From Anaerolineales bacterium (GTDB lineage: Bacteria; Chloroflexota; Anaerolineae; Anaerolineales; Villigracilaceae), in the NCBI GenBank assembly GCA_013360875.1, contig JABWAU010000008.1, positions 1 through 57,489 on the forward strand: a stretch of DNA of 57,489 nt, written 5' to 3'. This document shows, piece after piece, positions 44,379 to 53,856 of this stretch; positions within the stretch are counted from its first letter, which is position 1, and every line of letters starts with the position of its first letter. The notes below the pieces were generated by a model that made no database searches, had not been told where the DNA came from, and saw only the letters and a program-made list of their open reading frames with translations. A program made the position numbers and the translations under genes.

Positions 44379-45230
44379 ATGTCCAGGTTCAATTCTCTCC
44401 TTGTGTTCGTCGTCGTTCCGGTGTTTGCGCTGCAGGCATGCAGTTTGCCCGGCGCTTCCACCCCGGATCCGAATCTCATCAATACCATGGTCGCGCAGAC
44501 CTTTTCCGCCATCCAGATCCAAAGCGCTGTGCCGGCGACAGCGACGCCAACGTTCACACCGGAAATCCCCACGCTTACCTCCACCGCGACCCTCTCCCCA
44601 ACCCCCGAATTCACAGCCACGCCGTCCGTGCCGCAGATCCGCGTCTCTGTGCCGACGAACTGCCGCGTGGGTCCCGGCCGGGTCTATGATCGCGTCGGCG
44701 CATTACTTGTGGATGAGGTTACGGAGGTCTATGGCCGCGATCCGACCGGGAACTATTGGTACGTCCGCAACCCGGACGTGAACGGCGGATTCTGCTGGTT
44801 GTGGGGTGAATATGCCGCGCTTTCGGGAAACTTCCAGGTATTGCCGGTCTTCACGCCTCCGCCCACGCCGACGCCTGTTCCCGCCTTCACCGCTTCATAT
44901 ACGGGGCTGGAATGGTGTAACAACGTCTGGTGGGTCGAATTCAGGCTGGAGAATACCGGCGGCATTACGTTCAGGTCCATCTCCCTGTCCGTGTTCGATA
45001 CAGGCACCAACTCCACCGTTTCCCTGATTGACAACAAATTCACGAACCTCAACGGCTGTAACGCATCCGATTCACGGAACGCGATGGGCGCGGGAGACAA
45101 GTTCATCGTGAGTTCGCCCGCCATTCTTTACGACCCCACCGGGAAAAAACTCCGCGCAACGATCACCCTGTGTTCCGAGAACGGCATCAACGGCACGTGC
45201 GCGACGCAGACGATCGAATTCAAACCATAA
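44379..45230 (+). CDS. SH3-domain lipoprotein, copy 2
   Basis: A 283-residue paralog of the preceding protein with the same order: lipobox LQAC (Cys21), Thr/Pro spacer (TPTFTPEIPTLTSTATL), SH3b domain (RVSVPTNCRVGPGRVYDRV...YWYVRNPDVNGGFCWLWGEYAALSG) and beta C-terminal domain (YTGLEWCNNVWWVEFRLENTG). Both have equal length and Cys positions, so duplication is clear. The insertion TPPPTPTPVPAF after the SH3 domain is longer than in copy 1. ATG at 44379 has GGAGAA 6 nt upstream. A terminator follows at 45235. Confidence 0.85.
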   Translation: MSRFNSLLVFVVVPVFALQACSLPGASTPDPNLINTMVAQTFSAIQIQSAVPATATPTFTPEIPTLTSTATLSPTPEFTATPSVPQIRVSVPTNCRVGPGRVYDRVGALLVDEVTEVYGRDPTGNYWYVRNPDVNGGFCWLWGEYAALSGNFQVLPVFTPPPTPTPVPAFTASYTGLEWCNNVWWVEFRLENTGGITFRSISLSVFDTGTNSTVSLIDNKFTNLNGCNASDSRNAMGAGDKFIVSSPAILYDPTGKKLRATITLCSENGINGTCATQTIEFKP

Positions 45231-45234
45231 GATC

Positions 45235-45270
45235 AGAAACGGGCAGGCTTTGAACGCCTGCCCGTTTCTT
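45235..45270 (+). terminator. Intrinsic terminator after the lipoproteins
   Basis: AGAAACGGGCAGGC (45235-45248) pairs with GCCTGCCCGTTTCT (45256-45269), 14-bp stem with 7-nt loop, followed by TTTG. Confidence 0.88.
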
Positions 45271-45341
45271 TGCGCGAAAAAGGGGATACAATACATAGAA
45301 CGACAGCCGGGCGGGATTGGCTGATATGGGAGCGATCGCAA

Positions 45342-46439
45342 ATGACATCCACAATCCTGTTTTTCATCGGGGGGCTTGCCATTCTCATTCTCGGGGCGGA
45401 TTTGCTCGTGCGCGGCGCATCGAAACTTGCCGCCGCAGCTGGGATTTCTCCCCTCGTAATCGGATTGACCATCGTCGCCATCGGGACCGCATCGCCGGAG
45501 ATCGCCGTCTCGCTTCAAGCCGCCTCTCTCGGACAGGGGAGCCTGACTCTGGGCAATGTGCTTGGATCCAACATCTTCAACATTCTCTTCGTCCTCGGCG
45601 TCACCGCGCTCGTCGCGCCCATCGTCATCGCGGAACAACTCATCCGCTACGACGCGCCGATCATGGTGGGCGTTTCGGTGCTGACGTTCCTGCTCGTCCT
45701 GGACGGAAAACTTGGCGCGCTTGACGGCATCATTTTGATCGCCGGTTTTTTGGGATACACGGTCTTTGCCCTGCGCCAAAGCCGCAGGGAAAGCGCAAAG
45801 GTGCACAAGGAATACGCCCGCGAATTCGCCGATACAGAGAAGCACACCGCCTGGAACACAACCAAAAATATTTTGTTCATGGTCGCCGGTCTCGGGCTGC
45901 TCGTGCTGGGCGCGCGCTGGCTCGTGGACTCGGCGACGGCAATGGCAAAAGCCGCCGGCATCAGCGAGCTCGTCATCGGGTTGACCATCGTGGCGGTCGG
46001 CACGTCGTTGCCCGAGGTCGCCACGTCCATCATCGCCGCGCTCAAAGGCGAAAGCGACATCGCTGTGGGCAACGCCATCGGGAGCAACATCTTCAACCTG
46101 ATGGGCGTGCTGGGACTCGCCGGCATGTTGGCGCCCGGAGGGATTTCCGTCTCAAACCGCGTATTGACCCTCGACTTCCTCGTGATGGTCTTCGTTGCGT
46201 TGATCTGCATCCCCGTTTTTTACGTGGACGACAACGTTTCGCGCGGCGAAGGGGCGTTGTTCCTCTCGTATTACGTGCTTTACACCGCTTACCTCCTCCT
46301 CGACGCCTCGCGGAGTTCGGTGCTGCCCGCTGTGACGTTGTTCATCTCTTTCTACGTCCCATTGACCTTTATCGGACTGGTCATGTTCACGGTCAGGGCA
46401 AGACGGTCGAAAAAGCAAAAGCGAAATGTGACGACTTGA
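45342..46439 (+). CDS. Na+(K+)/Ca2+ exchanger-family transporter (CaCA)
   Basis: A 365-residue inner-membrane antiporter of the YrbG/CaCA type with about ten helices in two inverted repeats. The alpha-1 repeat is GISPLVIGLTIVAIGTASPEIAVSLQA (about 37-63) with GNVLGSNIFNILFVLG; the alpha-2 repeat is GISELVIGLTIVAVGTSLPEVATSIIA (about 208-234) with GNAIGSNIFNLMGVLG. The Glu of each repeat (ASPE, SLPE) is the cation-binding residue. The ion (Ca2+ or another divalent) is not certain. GGGAG lies 10 nt before the ATG. Its stop codon overlaps the -35 of gyrA. Confidence 0.92.
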   Translation: MTSTILFFIGGLAILILGADLLVRGASKLAAAAGISPLVIGLTIVAIGTASPEIAVSLQAASLGQGSLTLGNVLGSNIFNILFVLGVTALVAPIVIAEQLIRYDAPIMVGVSVLTFLLVLDGKLGALDGIILIAGFLGYTVFALRQSRRESAKVHKEYAREFADTEKHTAWNTTKNILFMVAGLGLLVLGARWLVDSATAMAKAAGISELVIGLTIVAVGTSLPEVATSIIAALKGESDIAVGNAIGSNIFNLMGVLGLAGMLAPGGISVSNRVLTLDFLVMVFVALICIPVFYVDDNVSRGEGALFLSYYVLYTAYLLLDASRSSVLPAVTLFISFYVPLTFIGLVMFTVRARRSKKQKRNVTT

Positions 46440-46464
46440 CGCCTCCCGCCTTTCCCCGTAAGAT
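46436..46464 (+). promoter_or_regulatory. Promoter of gyrA
   Basis: TTGACG (46436-46441), 17-nt spacer, TAAGAT (46459-46464). The spacer is C/T-rich, as at rpoC. About 100 nt of leader, which contains the repeat at 46490-46552, separate it from the gyrA ATG. Confidence 0.6.
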
Positions 46465-46489
46465 TGTCCCCGCTTATAGAACATACTTT

Positions 46490-46552
46490 CACCGCTGAGT
46501 CACGGAGACATCGAGAAAAAAAGACTCTGTGCTCTCCGTGTCTTCGTGGTTA
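46490..46552. repeat. CACGGAGA...TCTCCGTG palindromic repeat in the gyrA leader
   Basis: CACGGAGA (46501-46508) faces TCTCCGTG (46533-46540), with partial pairing of ACCGCTGAG and CTTCGTGGT outside. The right arm resembles 17254-17285. It lies in the 5' leader of gyrA, ending about 15 nt before the ATG. Confidence 0.6.
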
Positions 46553-46567
46553 ACCTTTGGAGCATCC

Positions 46568-49228
46568 ATGGAACTTGGTCTCGTCAGAAAAATAGACATT
46601 GATCGCGAAATGCAGCAGGCATACCTCGATTACGCCATGAGCGTGATCGTGGCGCGCGCCCTGCCCGATGCGCGCGACGGACTCAAACCCGTGCAGCGGC
46701 GCATCCTCTACGCGATGTACGACATGGGCATCCGCGCGGATTCGTCGTACAAGAAGTCCGCTCGTATCGTGGGCGAGGTGCTCGGCAAGTATCATCCGCA
46801 TGGTGACTCGGCGGTGTACGAAGCGATGGCGCGCATGGCGCAGGATTTCTCGATGCGCACGTTGCTCGTGGACGGGCAGGGCAACTTCGGTTCGGTGGAT
46901 GGCGACCCGCCTGCCGCAATGCGTTATACGGAAGCAAGGCTCACCAATGCTGCGCTCGAGATTCTTTTCGACCTCAACAAGAACACAGTCAACTTCAACC
47001 CGAACTTTGACGATACGTTAACCGAGCCTGATGTCCTGCCAGCCGCGTTGCCGAATCTTCTGGTCAACGGCGCGACGGGTATCGCGGTCGGTATGGCGAC
47101 CTCCATCCCGCCGCACAACCTCGGCGAGATCATTGATGCCATCATCTACATGATCGAACGCTGGGAAAAGCTCGATGATATTGACGTTGAGACGTTGATG
47201 AAGTTCGTGCAGGGACCCGATTTTCCCACAGGCGGTTTGATCGTCCTCGATAACAAGGAGGAGAACCCGATCGATTCGGCGTATGGTTCGGGGCGCGGGC
47301 GCATCACGGTGCGCGCCAAGGCGCACGTCGAGGAGATGGAACGCGGCAAGAACCGCATCATCGTTACTGAACTGCCGTACATGGTCAACAAGTCGAGCCT
47401 CATCGAGCGTATTGCCGACCTTGCACGCGATGGCTATCTCGAAGGTCTTTCAGACCTGCGCGATGAATCGGACCGCCAAGGCATGCGCATCGTGCTGGAG
47501 ATGACAAAGAACGCCGACCCCGACATCGTCCTGCGCGAACTCTACAAACGCACGCCCATGCAGACCACGTTCAGCATCAACCTGCTGGCGCTGGTGGACG
47601 GCGAACCGCGCACGTTAACGCTCAAGCAGGCGCTGCGCGTCTACGTGGAGCACAGGCTGACGGTAGTAAAAAGACGCGCTGAATTCGATCTGGAAAAAGC
47701 AAAAGCGCGCGCACATATCCTGGAGGGATATCTCGTCGCGCTGCAGAATCTGGATGAGATCATCAACCTCATCCGCTCCGCTTCGGACGTGGACGCGGCC
47801 CGATCCCGTTTAATGAAACGCTACAAGCTGACAGAGTTGCAGGCGACCGCGATCCTTGATATGCAGTTGCGCAGGCTCGCCGCGCTCGAACGCAGGAAGA
47901 TCGAGACCGAATACAAGGAGGTCAGCGCGCTTATCAAGGAGTTGACCAAACTGTTGAAGTCGCCGAAGTTGATGCGCGGCGTGGTGGCAGACGAACTGCT
48001 GAAGGTGAAGGCGCAATACGCGGACCGTCGCCGCACACAGATCATTGACCTTTCGAAGAACGGCAAGGCGGCAAAGTCGTTGACCGCCTCGGATATGCTG
48101 CCGCAGCAACAGATCTGGATCGGCGTGACCGAGGATGGTCTGGTCTCGCGCACTGCGGATGAAAAGGAACCGAAACATTCGGGCAATGACGCGCCGCGCT
48201 GGCTGGTGAAGGCTTCGACATCGGACACGGTGTATTTCGTGGCGAAATCGGGACGTGCCGCGGCGGTGGCGGTGCATGTCATCCCGCAAGCCGAAAAGTT
48301 GACCCAGGGTTCGTTGTTCTACAAGGTCACGCCATTACAGGAAACAGATTCGCTTGCGGCAGTGTTCGCCCTGCCATCCAGAAAATCGGCGTTGCCCGAA
48401 GAGACGTGCGTCATCACAACGACACGCTTCGGCATGATCAAGAAGAGTCTCATCAGCGAATTGCCCGGGCCTTCCGCGCAGACGTTTACCCTGGTCAAAG
48501 TGAACGAAGGCGACCGCCTGATCGAAGTGGGGTTGACGGATAACAAGAAGAAGGAAATCCTGCTCGTCACTGCGAATGGCATGGCAATCCGCTTCAAGGA
48601 GGATGACGTGCGTCCGATGGGCCTCGTCGCGGCGGGCGTCAACGGCATGAAACTGGACGATAACGACGAGGTGGTGGGTATGGAGATTCTGCCCGCGGCG
48701 GGCGAACTCTTCCTGCTCACGAATGACGGCAAAGCCAAACGCGTGGACGAAAAGGACTTCCCCACCCAGGGACGCTACGGCAAAGGAGTCATTGCCTGGG
48801 AACTTTCAGGCAAGACCAAACTCGTCGGCGTGGTCAGCGACAAACCGAACCATCTGGCGACCATCCACTTGAGCAAGGGCGCGCCCAAATCCACGCGGCT
48901 GGACGCGGCGGGAATCCGCAAACGCGCCGCCACGAAGGGAGACGCGGTCGTGGAGGTGAAACCCGGCGAAGAGGCGGTCTCGGTCAATGTGGCGTGGATG
49001 GTGGAGAGGTTTGTGGAGGGTGAAAAGAAGACATCCTCCCCGAAGGGGAAAGTGGGAAGTGGAAAGCGCCGCCCTGCGCCTGTCGAAGGGAGGAAGGTTG
49101 CAAGGGTGAAACCGGCGGCGAAGGTGAAATCCCCGAAGGGGGCAAAGTCAAAGGTGAAAACGAAAGTGGCTGCAAAGAAACCCGCTGCGAAAAAGCCAGT
49201 AACAAAAACGAAGACAAAAAAGAAGTAA
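46568..49228 (+). CDS. gyrA: DNA gyrase subunit A
   Basis: An 886-residue type IIA topoisomerase breakage-reunion subunit. N-terminal [11 protein letters not shown], quinolone region [12 protein letters not shown] (76-87; Ser81 and Glu85 are at the E. coli 83/87 positions) and catalytic Tyr120 in [11 protein letters not shown]. The C-terminal beta-pinwheel is present. Its GyrA box reads QGRYGKG, close to but not the same as QRRGGKG, so DNA wrapping and negative supercoiling are likely but not certain; a ParC-like role cannot be excluded. The last 70 residues are Lys/Ala/Pro-rich ([20 protein letters not shown]) and histone-like. Part of this tail is encoded by repeat DNA at 49033-49092. GGAG lies 9 nt before the ATG. 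gyrB is not in the window. Confidence 0.94.
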   Translation: MELGLVRKIDIDREMQQAYLDYAMSVIVARALPDARDGLKPVQRRILYAMYDMGIRADSSYKKSARIVGEVLGKYHPHGDSAVYEAMARMAQDFSMRTLLVDGQGNFGSVDGDPPAAMRYTEARLTNAALEILFDLNKNTVNFNPNFDDTLTEPDVLPAALPNLLVNGATGIAVGMATSIPPHNLGEIIDAIIYMIERWEKLDDIDVETLMKFVQGPDFPTGGLIVLDNKEENPIDSAYGSGRGRITVRAKAHVEEMERGKNRIIVTELPYMVNKSSLIERIADLARDGYLEGLSDLRDESDRQGMRIVLEMTKNADPDIVLRELYKRTPMQTTFSINLLALVDGEPRTLTLKQALRVYVEHRLTVVKRRAEFDLEKAKARAHILEGYLVALQNLDEIINLIRSASDVDAARSRLMKRYKLTELQATAILDMQLRRLAALERRKIETEYKEVSALIKELTKLLKSPKLMRGVVADELLKVKAQYADRRRTQIIDLSKNGKAAKSLTASDMLPQQQIWIGVTEDGLVSRTADEKEPKHSGNDAPRWLVKASTSDTVYFVAKSGRAAAVAVHVIPQAEKLTQGSLFYKVTPLQETDSLAAVFALPSRKSALPEETCVITTTRFGMIKKSLISELPGPSAQTFTLVKVNEGDRLIEVGLTDNKKKEILLVTANGMAIRFKEDDVRPMGLVAAGVNGMKLDDNDEVVGMEILPAAGELFLLTNDGKAKRVDEKDFPTQGRYGKGVIAWELSGKTKLVGVVSDKPNHLATIHLSKGAPKSTRLDAAGIRKRAATKGDAVVEVKPGEEAVSVNVAWMVERFVEGEKKTSSPKGKVGSGKRRPAPVEGRKVARVKPAAKVKSPKGAKSKVKTKVAAKKPAAKKPVTKTKTKKK
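49033..49092. repeat. REP-like repeat read in frame in the GyrA tail
   Basis: CCTCCCCGAAGGGGA hairpin-like bases, AAGTGGGAAGTGGAAAG, then CCTGTCGAAGGGAGG lie in the gene end and encode part of the basic tail. These are typical units of palindromic intergenic repeats. Confidence 0.5.
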
Positions 49229-49366
49229 TTGCGATCCTAAGAGGATGATCTGCTCCGGGTCGAACCTCTCCGCGCTGTGTCTGGCAATGACGCGGCGGAT
49301 GGTCTTCATCGGGATGCGTTTGCGTTTGTCGAGCGGCGGGACCTGGAACACGGATGGCGTCTCCAT
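49229..49366 (-). pseudogene. Truncated nucleotidyltransferase remnant
   Basis: Reading on the minus strand from ATG at 49366 gives 45 residues (METPSVFQVPPLDKRKRI, then MKTIRRVIARHSAERFDPEQ, IILLGS). The ending FDPEQIILLGS is the beginning of the MNT/Pol-beta nucleotidyltransferase fold, which should go on as SxARGxxxxxSDxDL. It stops at GS, exactly where gyrA ends. The catalytic Asp residues are missing, so it is a broken 5' fragment, perhaps of a toxin-antitoxin or MNT/HEPN-type gene. Confidence 0.65.
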
Positions 49367-49440
49367 GTTCGTATTGTACGTGATTTTGCATGGATGCCTG
49401 TCCGCCCCACCGTCCGTTATTCCCCCGAAAACCGCCCAAC

Positions 49441-49468
49441 CAAAAACGCCCTCCACGCGGAGGGCGTT
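49441..49468 (-). terminator. Terminator of tRNA-Leu
   Basis: On the minus strand AACGCCCTCC (49468-49459), loop GCGT, GGAGGGCGTT (49454-49445) and a run of TTT. It sits 34 nt after the tRNA 3' end. Confidence 0.85.
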
Positions 49469-49501
49469 GGTATAATACCGCTTCGGGTATCTTGTCAGCA
49501 G

Positions 49502-49584
<83 letters not shown>

Positions 49585-49655
49585 TCGTGGGATGAATTGA
49601 CAATCTGTCCCGCGCGTTCGCAAGTATACCACTCTGGAAGAGAAGGTCAAGATAG

Positions 49656-50714
49656 ATGAAATTAGGAATCATCGGACTGCCCCAATCTGGCAAGACAACC
49701 ATCTTCAACGCCCTGACGCGCGGGAACGCGCCCACCACCGCCTCAGCGGGACGCTTCGAAGTCCATACCGCTGTGGTGGATGTCCCCGACCCGCGCGTGG
49801 ACAAACTCTCGGAGATGTTCAACCCGAAAAAGACCATCTACGCCAAAGTGACATACACGGATATCGCGGGACTGGAGGCTGGCGCGGCAAAAAGCGGCAT
49901 TTCCGGTCAACTCCTGAACCAACTCGCGCAAATGGACGGTTTCATCCTCGTCGTCCGTGCCTTCGAAAGCGACCTGGTCATGCACCCGAGCGGGAGCGTG
50001 GACCCGAAGCGCGACGTCGAGTCCATGCTGGGCGAACTGCTGCTAAATGACCTGATCGCGGTCGAGCGCAAACTCGAACGTCTCGCCGACGAGAAACGCA
50101 AGGGCGGCACCGACAAGGCGGTCAACGAACGGCAGACCGTCCTGTTCACGCGGTTGAACGAAGCCTTGAACGCGAACACCCCGCTCCGCAAACTGGATTT
50201 CTCCGCGGAGGAGCAGAAGGAACTGTCCTCCTACGGACTGCTCACGCGCAAGCCGGTGCTGGTGGTCTTCAACCTCGGCGAGGGACAGTCCGCGCCGGGG
50301 ATGGAACTTGACGTGCCCTCGGTGTCGTTGATGGGCAAACTCGAGATGGAGATCGCGCAACTCTCCTCCGAGGATGCTGAAATGTTCATGCAGGAATATG
50401 GCATCAAGGAACTCAGCCTGAATAAAATGATCCGCCTTTCGTACGACCTGCTCCAGGTGCAGTCGTTCTTTACGGTGGGCGAGGACGAGGTTCGCGCCTG
50501 GGAGACGAAGATCGGCATGACCGCGCAGGAAGCCGCAGGCGAAATCCACACCGATTTGCAGAAAGGATTCGTCCGGGCGGAGGTGGTGGCTTACGACGAC
50601 CTCATCAGCCTCGGGTCCATGAATGAAGCGAAGGCAAAGGGCAGGCTCAGGTTGGAGGGCAGGGATTACGTCGTCAAGGACGGGGATATCGTCCACATAA
50701 GATCCAGTTTGTAA
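49656..50714 (+). CDS. ychF: Ribosome-associated ATPase YchF (OLA1 family)
   Basis: A 352-residue Obg-related P-loop protein. G1 is GLPQSGKTT (7-15), G3 DIAGLEAGAAKS (about 69-80). The base-recognition motif reads FNLGE (about 205), i.e. NxxE, which favours ATP over GTP, as in YchF. A helical domain lies between (LAVERKLERLADEKRKGG). The C-terminal TGS domain is FFTVGEDEVRAWETKIGMTA...GRLRLEGRDYVVKDGDIVHIR. It acts in translation/stress response. It is the first of several plus-strand genes; the tRNA-Leu is divergent 71 nt upstream. Confidence 0.96.
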   Translation: MKLGIIGLPQSGKTTIFNALTRGNAPTTASAGRFEVHTAVVDVPDPRVDKLSEMFNPKKTIYAKVTYTDIAGLEAGAAKSGISGQLLNQLAQMDGFILVVRAFESDLVMHPSGSVDPKRDVESMLGELLLNDLIAVERKLERLADEKRKGGTDKAVNERQTVLFTRLNEALNANTPLRKLDFSAEEQKELSSYGLLTRKPVLVVFNLGEGQSAPGMELDVPSVSLMGKLEMEIAQLSSEDAEMFMQEYGIKELSLNKMIRLSYDLLQVQSFFTVGEDEVRAWETKIGMTAQEAAGEIHTDLQKGFVRAEVVAYDDLISLGSMNEAKAKGRLRLEGRDYVVKDGDIVHIRSSL

Positions 50715-50800
50715 ATTATGGACTCGGCCAGCAGCGCCGTGGCATCACTTGCTGGTGTATTACGGGAGCAAACTCCCTGAATCCAAACCTAGGAGACATC

Positions 50801-52567
50801 ATGGCATACGCAATCAAAAAATGGGACCTTGCACAACTCTTTCCCGGTTTCGACAGCCCCGAACTGCAAGCCGCGTTCGATAACGTGGAGGAGCAGGTCG
50901 CGTCTTTCGAGGGCGCGCGGGACAAACTCAAACCCGATATGGACGCTGACACGTTCCTCGACGTGGTGCGCGCCTCCGAAGCGACGACCCGCATCGTGAA
51001 CAGGATCTATGTTTTCGCCGAACTTTCCTTTGCCGAGAATACGCAAAATCAGAGCGCGCAAAGCCTGATGGGACGCGTCCAGCAATTCGCGGCGGAGATG
51101 CAGAACCGCACGCTGTTCTTCAGCCTGTGGTGGAAGGAATTGGACGACGCCAACGCCGAGCGCCTGATGTCCGCCTCGGGCGATTATCGTTATTACCTCG
51201 AAGCGATGCGCAAGTTCAAGCCTTACACGCTGGGCGAGGCGGAGGAGAAAATCATCAATATCAAGGACGTGACCGGCGCGAACGCGCTCGTCAACCTGTA
51301 CGAGGCGATCACGAACCGTTACGCCTTCAAATTGGCTGTGAACGGCGAGGTAAAGGAACTGACGCGCGACGGGTTGCAGCCGTACATCCAGGGACCCGAC
51401 CCCGACCTGCGCGCCAAAGCCTACCAGGAACTGTACCGGGTCTACGGGGACGACGGTCCGATCCTCGGGCAGATGTATCAAACGCGCGCCCGTGACTGGC
51501 ACAACGAAAACATCAACCTGCGGAAGTTCAGGAGCGCCATGTCGGTGCGGAATCTCGTGAACGACATCCCCGACGAGGCGGTGGATACCCTGCTCGACGT
51601 GGCGAAGAAGAACGCAAAGGTCTTCCACCGTTATTTCAGGTTGAAGGCGAAACACATCGGCGTCGAAAAACTGCGCCGTTACGACATTTACGCGCCCGTC
51701 GCCAGATCGGACAAGGCGTTCGATTTCAGTGACGCCGCCGGGATGGTGCTGGAATCGTTCAACGCCTTCGACCCGAAACTTGGCGAACTGGCGCGCCGCG
51801 TGTTCGACCAGAACCGTCTCGACAGCGAGGTGCGCAAGGGCAAGCAGGGCGGCGCGTTCTGCGCTTCGATCAACCCCGAAGATACGCCTTTCGTGTTGAC
51901 GAACTACACGGGACGCGCCCGCGACGTGGCGACATTGGCGCACGAACTGGGACACGCCATCCATGCGATGCTGGCTTCGCATCACAGCGTCTTCACCTTC
52001 CACTCGTCTCTTCCCCTCGCCGAAACTGCCTCGACCTTCGGGGAGATGATGCTCACCGAAAAATTGCTCGCGGGGGAGACCGACGAAGCCGTGCGCCGCG
52101 ACATCCTCTTCAAGCAAATGGACGATGCCTTCGCGACCATCCTGCGGCAGATCTATTTCGCGCTCTTCGAACGCGAGGCGCACGAGTTGGCGCAGAAGAA
52201 CGCCACCGTGGACGAAATGTGCGCCGCCTACATGGCGAACCTCCGGGAGCAGTTTGGCGATTCGGTAGAACTGAGCGACGAGTTCAAATGGGAGTGGGTG
52301 TCCATCCCGCACATTTACGCCGTGCCGTTCTATGTGTACGCCTATGCGTTCGGTCAATTGCTGGTGTTCTCGCTCTATCAGCAGTTTAAAGCGGAGGGCG
52401 ATTCGTTCAAACCGAAGTATCTCAAGATCCTCTCTGCAGGCGGATCGGAATCGCCGGCGAAGATCCTTGCCGAGGCCGGCGTGGATATCAACTCCGCGCA
52501 ATTCTGGCAGGGCGGCTTTGACGTATTGAGCCGCATGGTGGACGAGTTGGAAAGCCTGCCCGTGTAG
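50801..52567 (+). CDS. pepF: Oligoendopeptidase F-type M3B metallopeptidase
   Basis: A 588-residue cytosolic zinc peptidase that cuts short peptides. The zinc motif is LAHELGHAIHAML (HExxH, about 379-391), followed by the third ligand region FGEMMLTEKLL with Glu about 25 residues later. The PepF-type N-terminal domain starts WDLAQLFPGFDSPELQAAFD, and PFYVYAYAFGQLLVFSLY near 507-524 is the conserved C-terminal His/Tyr region. Normal family length. AGGAGAC lies 8 nt before the ATG. tmk follows after only 5 nt, indicating co-transcription. Confidence 0.94.
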   Translation: MAYAIKKWDLAQLFPGFDSPELQAAFDNVEEQVASFEGARDKLKPDMDADTFLDVVRASEATTRIVNRIYVFAELSFAENTQNQSAQSLMGRVQQFAAEMQNRTLFFSLWWKELDDANAERLMSASGDYRYYLEAMRKFKPYTLGEAEEKIINIKDVTGANALVNLYEAITNRYAFKLAVNGEVKELTRDGLQPYIQGPDPDLRAKAYQELYRVYGDDGPILGQMYQTRARDWHNENINLRKFRSAMSVRNLVNDIPDEAVDTLLDVAKKNAKVFHRYFRLKAKHIGVEKLRRYDIYAPVARSDKAFDFSDAAGMVLESFNAFDPKLGELARRVFDQNRLDSEVRKGKQGGAFCASINPEDTPFVLTNYTGRARDVATLAHELGHAIHAMLASHHSVFTFHSSLPLAETASTFGEMMLTEKLLAGETDEAVRRDILFKQMDDAFATILRQIYFALFEREAHELAQKNATVDEMCAAYMANLREQFGDSVELSDEFKWEWVSIPHIYAVPFYVYAYAFGQLLVFSLYQQFKAEGDSFKPKYLKILSAGGSESPAKILAEAGVDINSAQFWQGGFDVLSRMVDELESLPV

Positions 52568-52572
52568 ATCCC

Positions 52573-53190
52573 ATGTTCATCACGCTCGAAGGTCCCGAAG
52601 GCTCCGGCAAAACGTCGCACATCCCCTATCTTGTGGAATACCTCCGCGAGAAGGGATACGTCGTCTTCCCCACGCGCGAGCCGGGCGGCACGTCCATTGG
52701 GGAACAGATACGGGAGATCATCCACGACCTGAAGAACGTGGAAATGCACCCGCGCGCCGAGACGCTCCTGTATCAGGCAGCGCGCGCCCAGATTGTGGAG
52801 CAGGTCATCAAGCCGCGTCTCGCGGATGGGGAGATCGTCATCTCCGACCGATACTATGACTCCACGATTGCCTATCAGGGCTACGGTCACCAACAGGACC
52901 TGGAGCAGGTGCGCGCGCTGGTGAAGTACGCGACTGGAGGCTTGGTCCCGGACCTGACCATCCTGCTGGACGTGGACGTGGAGGAAGGGCTGAGGCGAAA
53001 GAAGAAGGATAACGAATGGAATCGCATGGACGCGTACACGGTGGAGTTCCACCAGCGCGTCCGCGCGGGATATTTGGAGATGGTCAGGCAGGAACCGAAC
53101 CGCTGGGTGGTGGTGGACGCGGGGCGGAAGTGGGACGAGGTGCAGGAGGAGTTGCGGAGGGTGATCGAGGAAAGGTTGGATCAGCGATGA
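52573..53190 (+). CDS. tmk: Thymidylate kinase
   Basis: A 205-residue enzyme that phosphorylates dTMP to dTDP. P-loop EGPEGSGKTSHI (6-17), TREPGGTSIGEQIRE (about 36-50), DRYYDSTIAYQGYG (about 94-107) and DLTILLDVDVEEGLRRKKK with the lid region NEWNRMD. Because Arg after the P-loop is replaced (KTSH), it is a TMPK with Arg in the lid, in part. Start immediately after pepF. A 25-codon frame (ATG at 53187) overlaps its stop codon; see the rejected list. Confidence 0.95.
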   Translation: MFITLEGPEGSGKTSHIPYLVEYLREKGYVVFPTREPGGTSIGEQIREIIHDLKNVEMHPRAETLLYQAARAQIVEQVIKPRLADGEIVISDRYYDSTIAYQGYGHQQDLEQVRALVKYATGGLVPDLTILLDVDVEEGLRRKKKDNEWNRMDAYTVEFHQRVRAGYLEMVRQEPNRWVVVDAGRKWDEVQEELRRVIEERLDQR

Positions 53191-53303
53191 GCCGTCGCTT
53201 TGACTTTGTGGACACGCATACCGGCGTTGTGATTTTGCGATATGGCTCGGGGAGGGAAAATTGAGTCGAAGGCGGGACAAACCTCCCGCAGAAAGAGGCG
53301 AAG

Positions 53304-53810
53304 ATGTCCGAAGAGGAGACCTGGGTTCCCGGCAATAAATCCGAGTTGATGTCCGCCATCGAACGCGAATGGAATCTGCTCATGGAGGTCGTGTCGAAAC
53401 TCGATGAGGCGAAGATGACGACGCCGGACGAAGGCGGGTGGAGTCCGAAGGATAACCTGGCGCATTTGACAGAATGGATGAACGTATTGATGGGGTATCA
53501 TCTCGACCGCCGCCCGCCTCACGAGGTTCTTGGCGTTTCCGAGGACGTGACGAGGGACTGGGATATGGAGGTCATCAATCCCGCGTTATTCGAACGCAAC
53601 AAGGATCGTTCGACGGAAGACACGCTGGCGGAGTTAAAGCGCGTGTACGCCGAACTGATGAAGAAACTCGAAGCCACGCCCTTCGAGGATTTGCTCGCGC
53701 CGCGTCACGCGGACGACCCGCAGAAACGCCCGATGTTGTTGTGGGTGTTGGGCGATACAACCGACCATTTCGCGGAACACCGCAGGACGATTGAAAAAAT
53801 GTCCCGGTGA
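53304..53810 (+). CDS. ClbS/DfsB-like (DinB-superfamily) protein
   Basis: A 168-residue helical-bundle protein: NKSELMSAIEREWNLLMEVVSKL, EGGWSPKDNLAHLTEWMNVLMGYHL and TTDHFAEHRRTIEKM. The GWSxKDxLAHLxxW pattern is the ClbS/DfsB (DUF1706) signature and the final HxxxH is DinB-like. It is related to each half of the two-domain protein at 15831-16682. The start has AGAAAGAGGCG upstream. A thiol-dependent or protective role is possible; it is not proven. Confidence 0.78.
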   Translation: MSEEETWVPGNKSELMSAIEREWNLLMEVVSKLDEAKMTTPDEGGWSPKDNLAHLTEWMNVLMGYHLDRRPPHEVLGVSEDVTRDWDMEVINPALFERNKDRSTEDTLAELKRVYAELMKKLEATPFEDLLAPRHADDPQKRPMLLWVLGDTTDHFAEHRRTIEKMSR

Positions 53811-53856
53811 TATACTATCCACTGTTCCCAATCATTTTCCCCGGAGGAGATTTCCC

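Noticed and set aside
45342-46439. Exact ion specificity (Ca2+, Na+ or K+)
   Set aside because: The alpha-repeat motifs define the family only; residues that would fix the ion cannot be read with confidence.
50789-52501. Long minus-strand open frame (570 codons)
   Set aside because: Antisense to pepF. No family motif, no ribosome-binding site, biased to Arg/His/Val.
53187-53264. 25-codon frame overlapping the tmk stop codon (ATGA)
   Set aside because: Start overlap is typical of coupled genes, but it is too short to judge and has no recognisable features.
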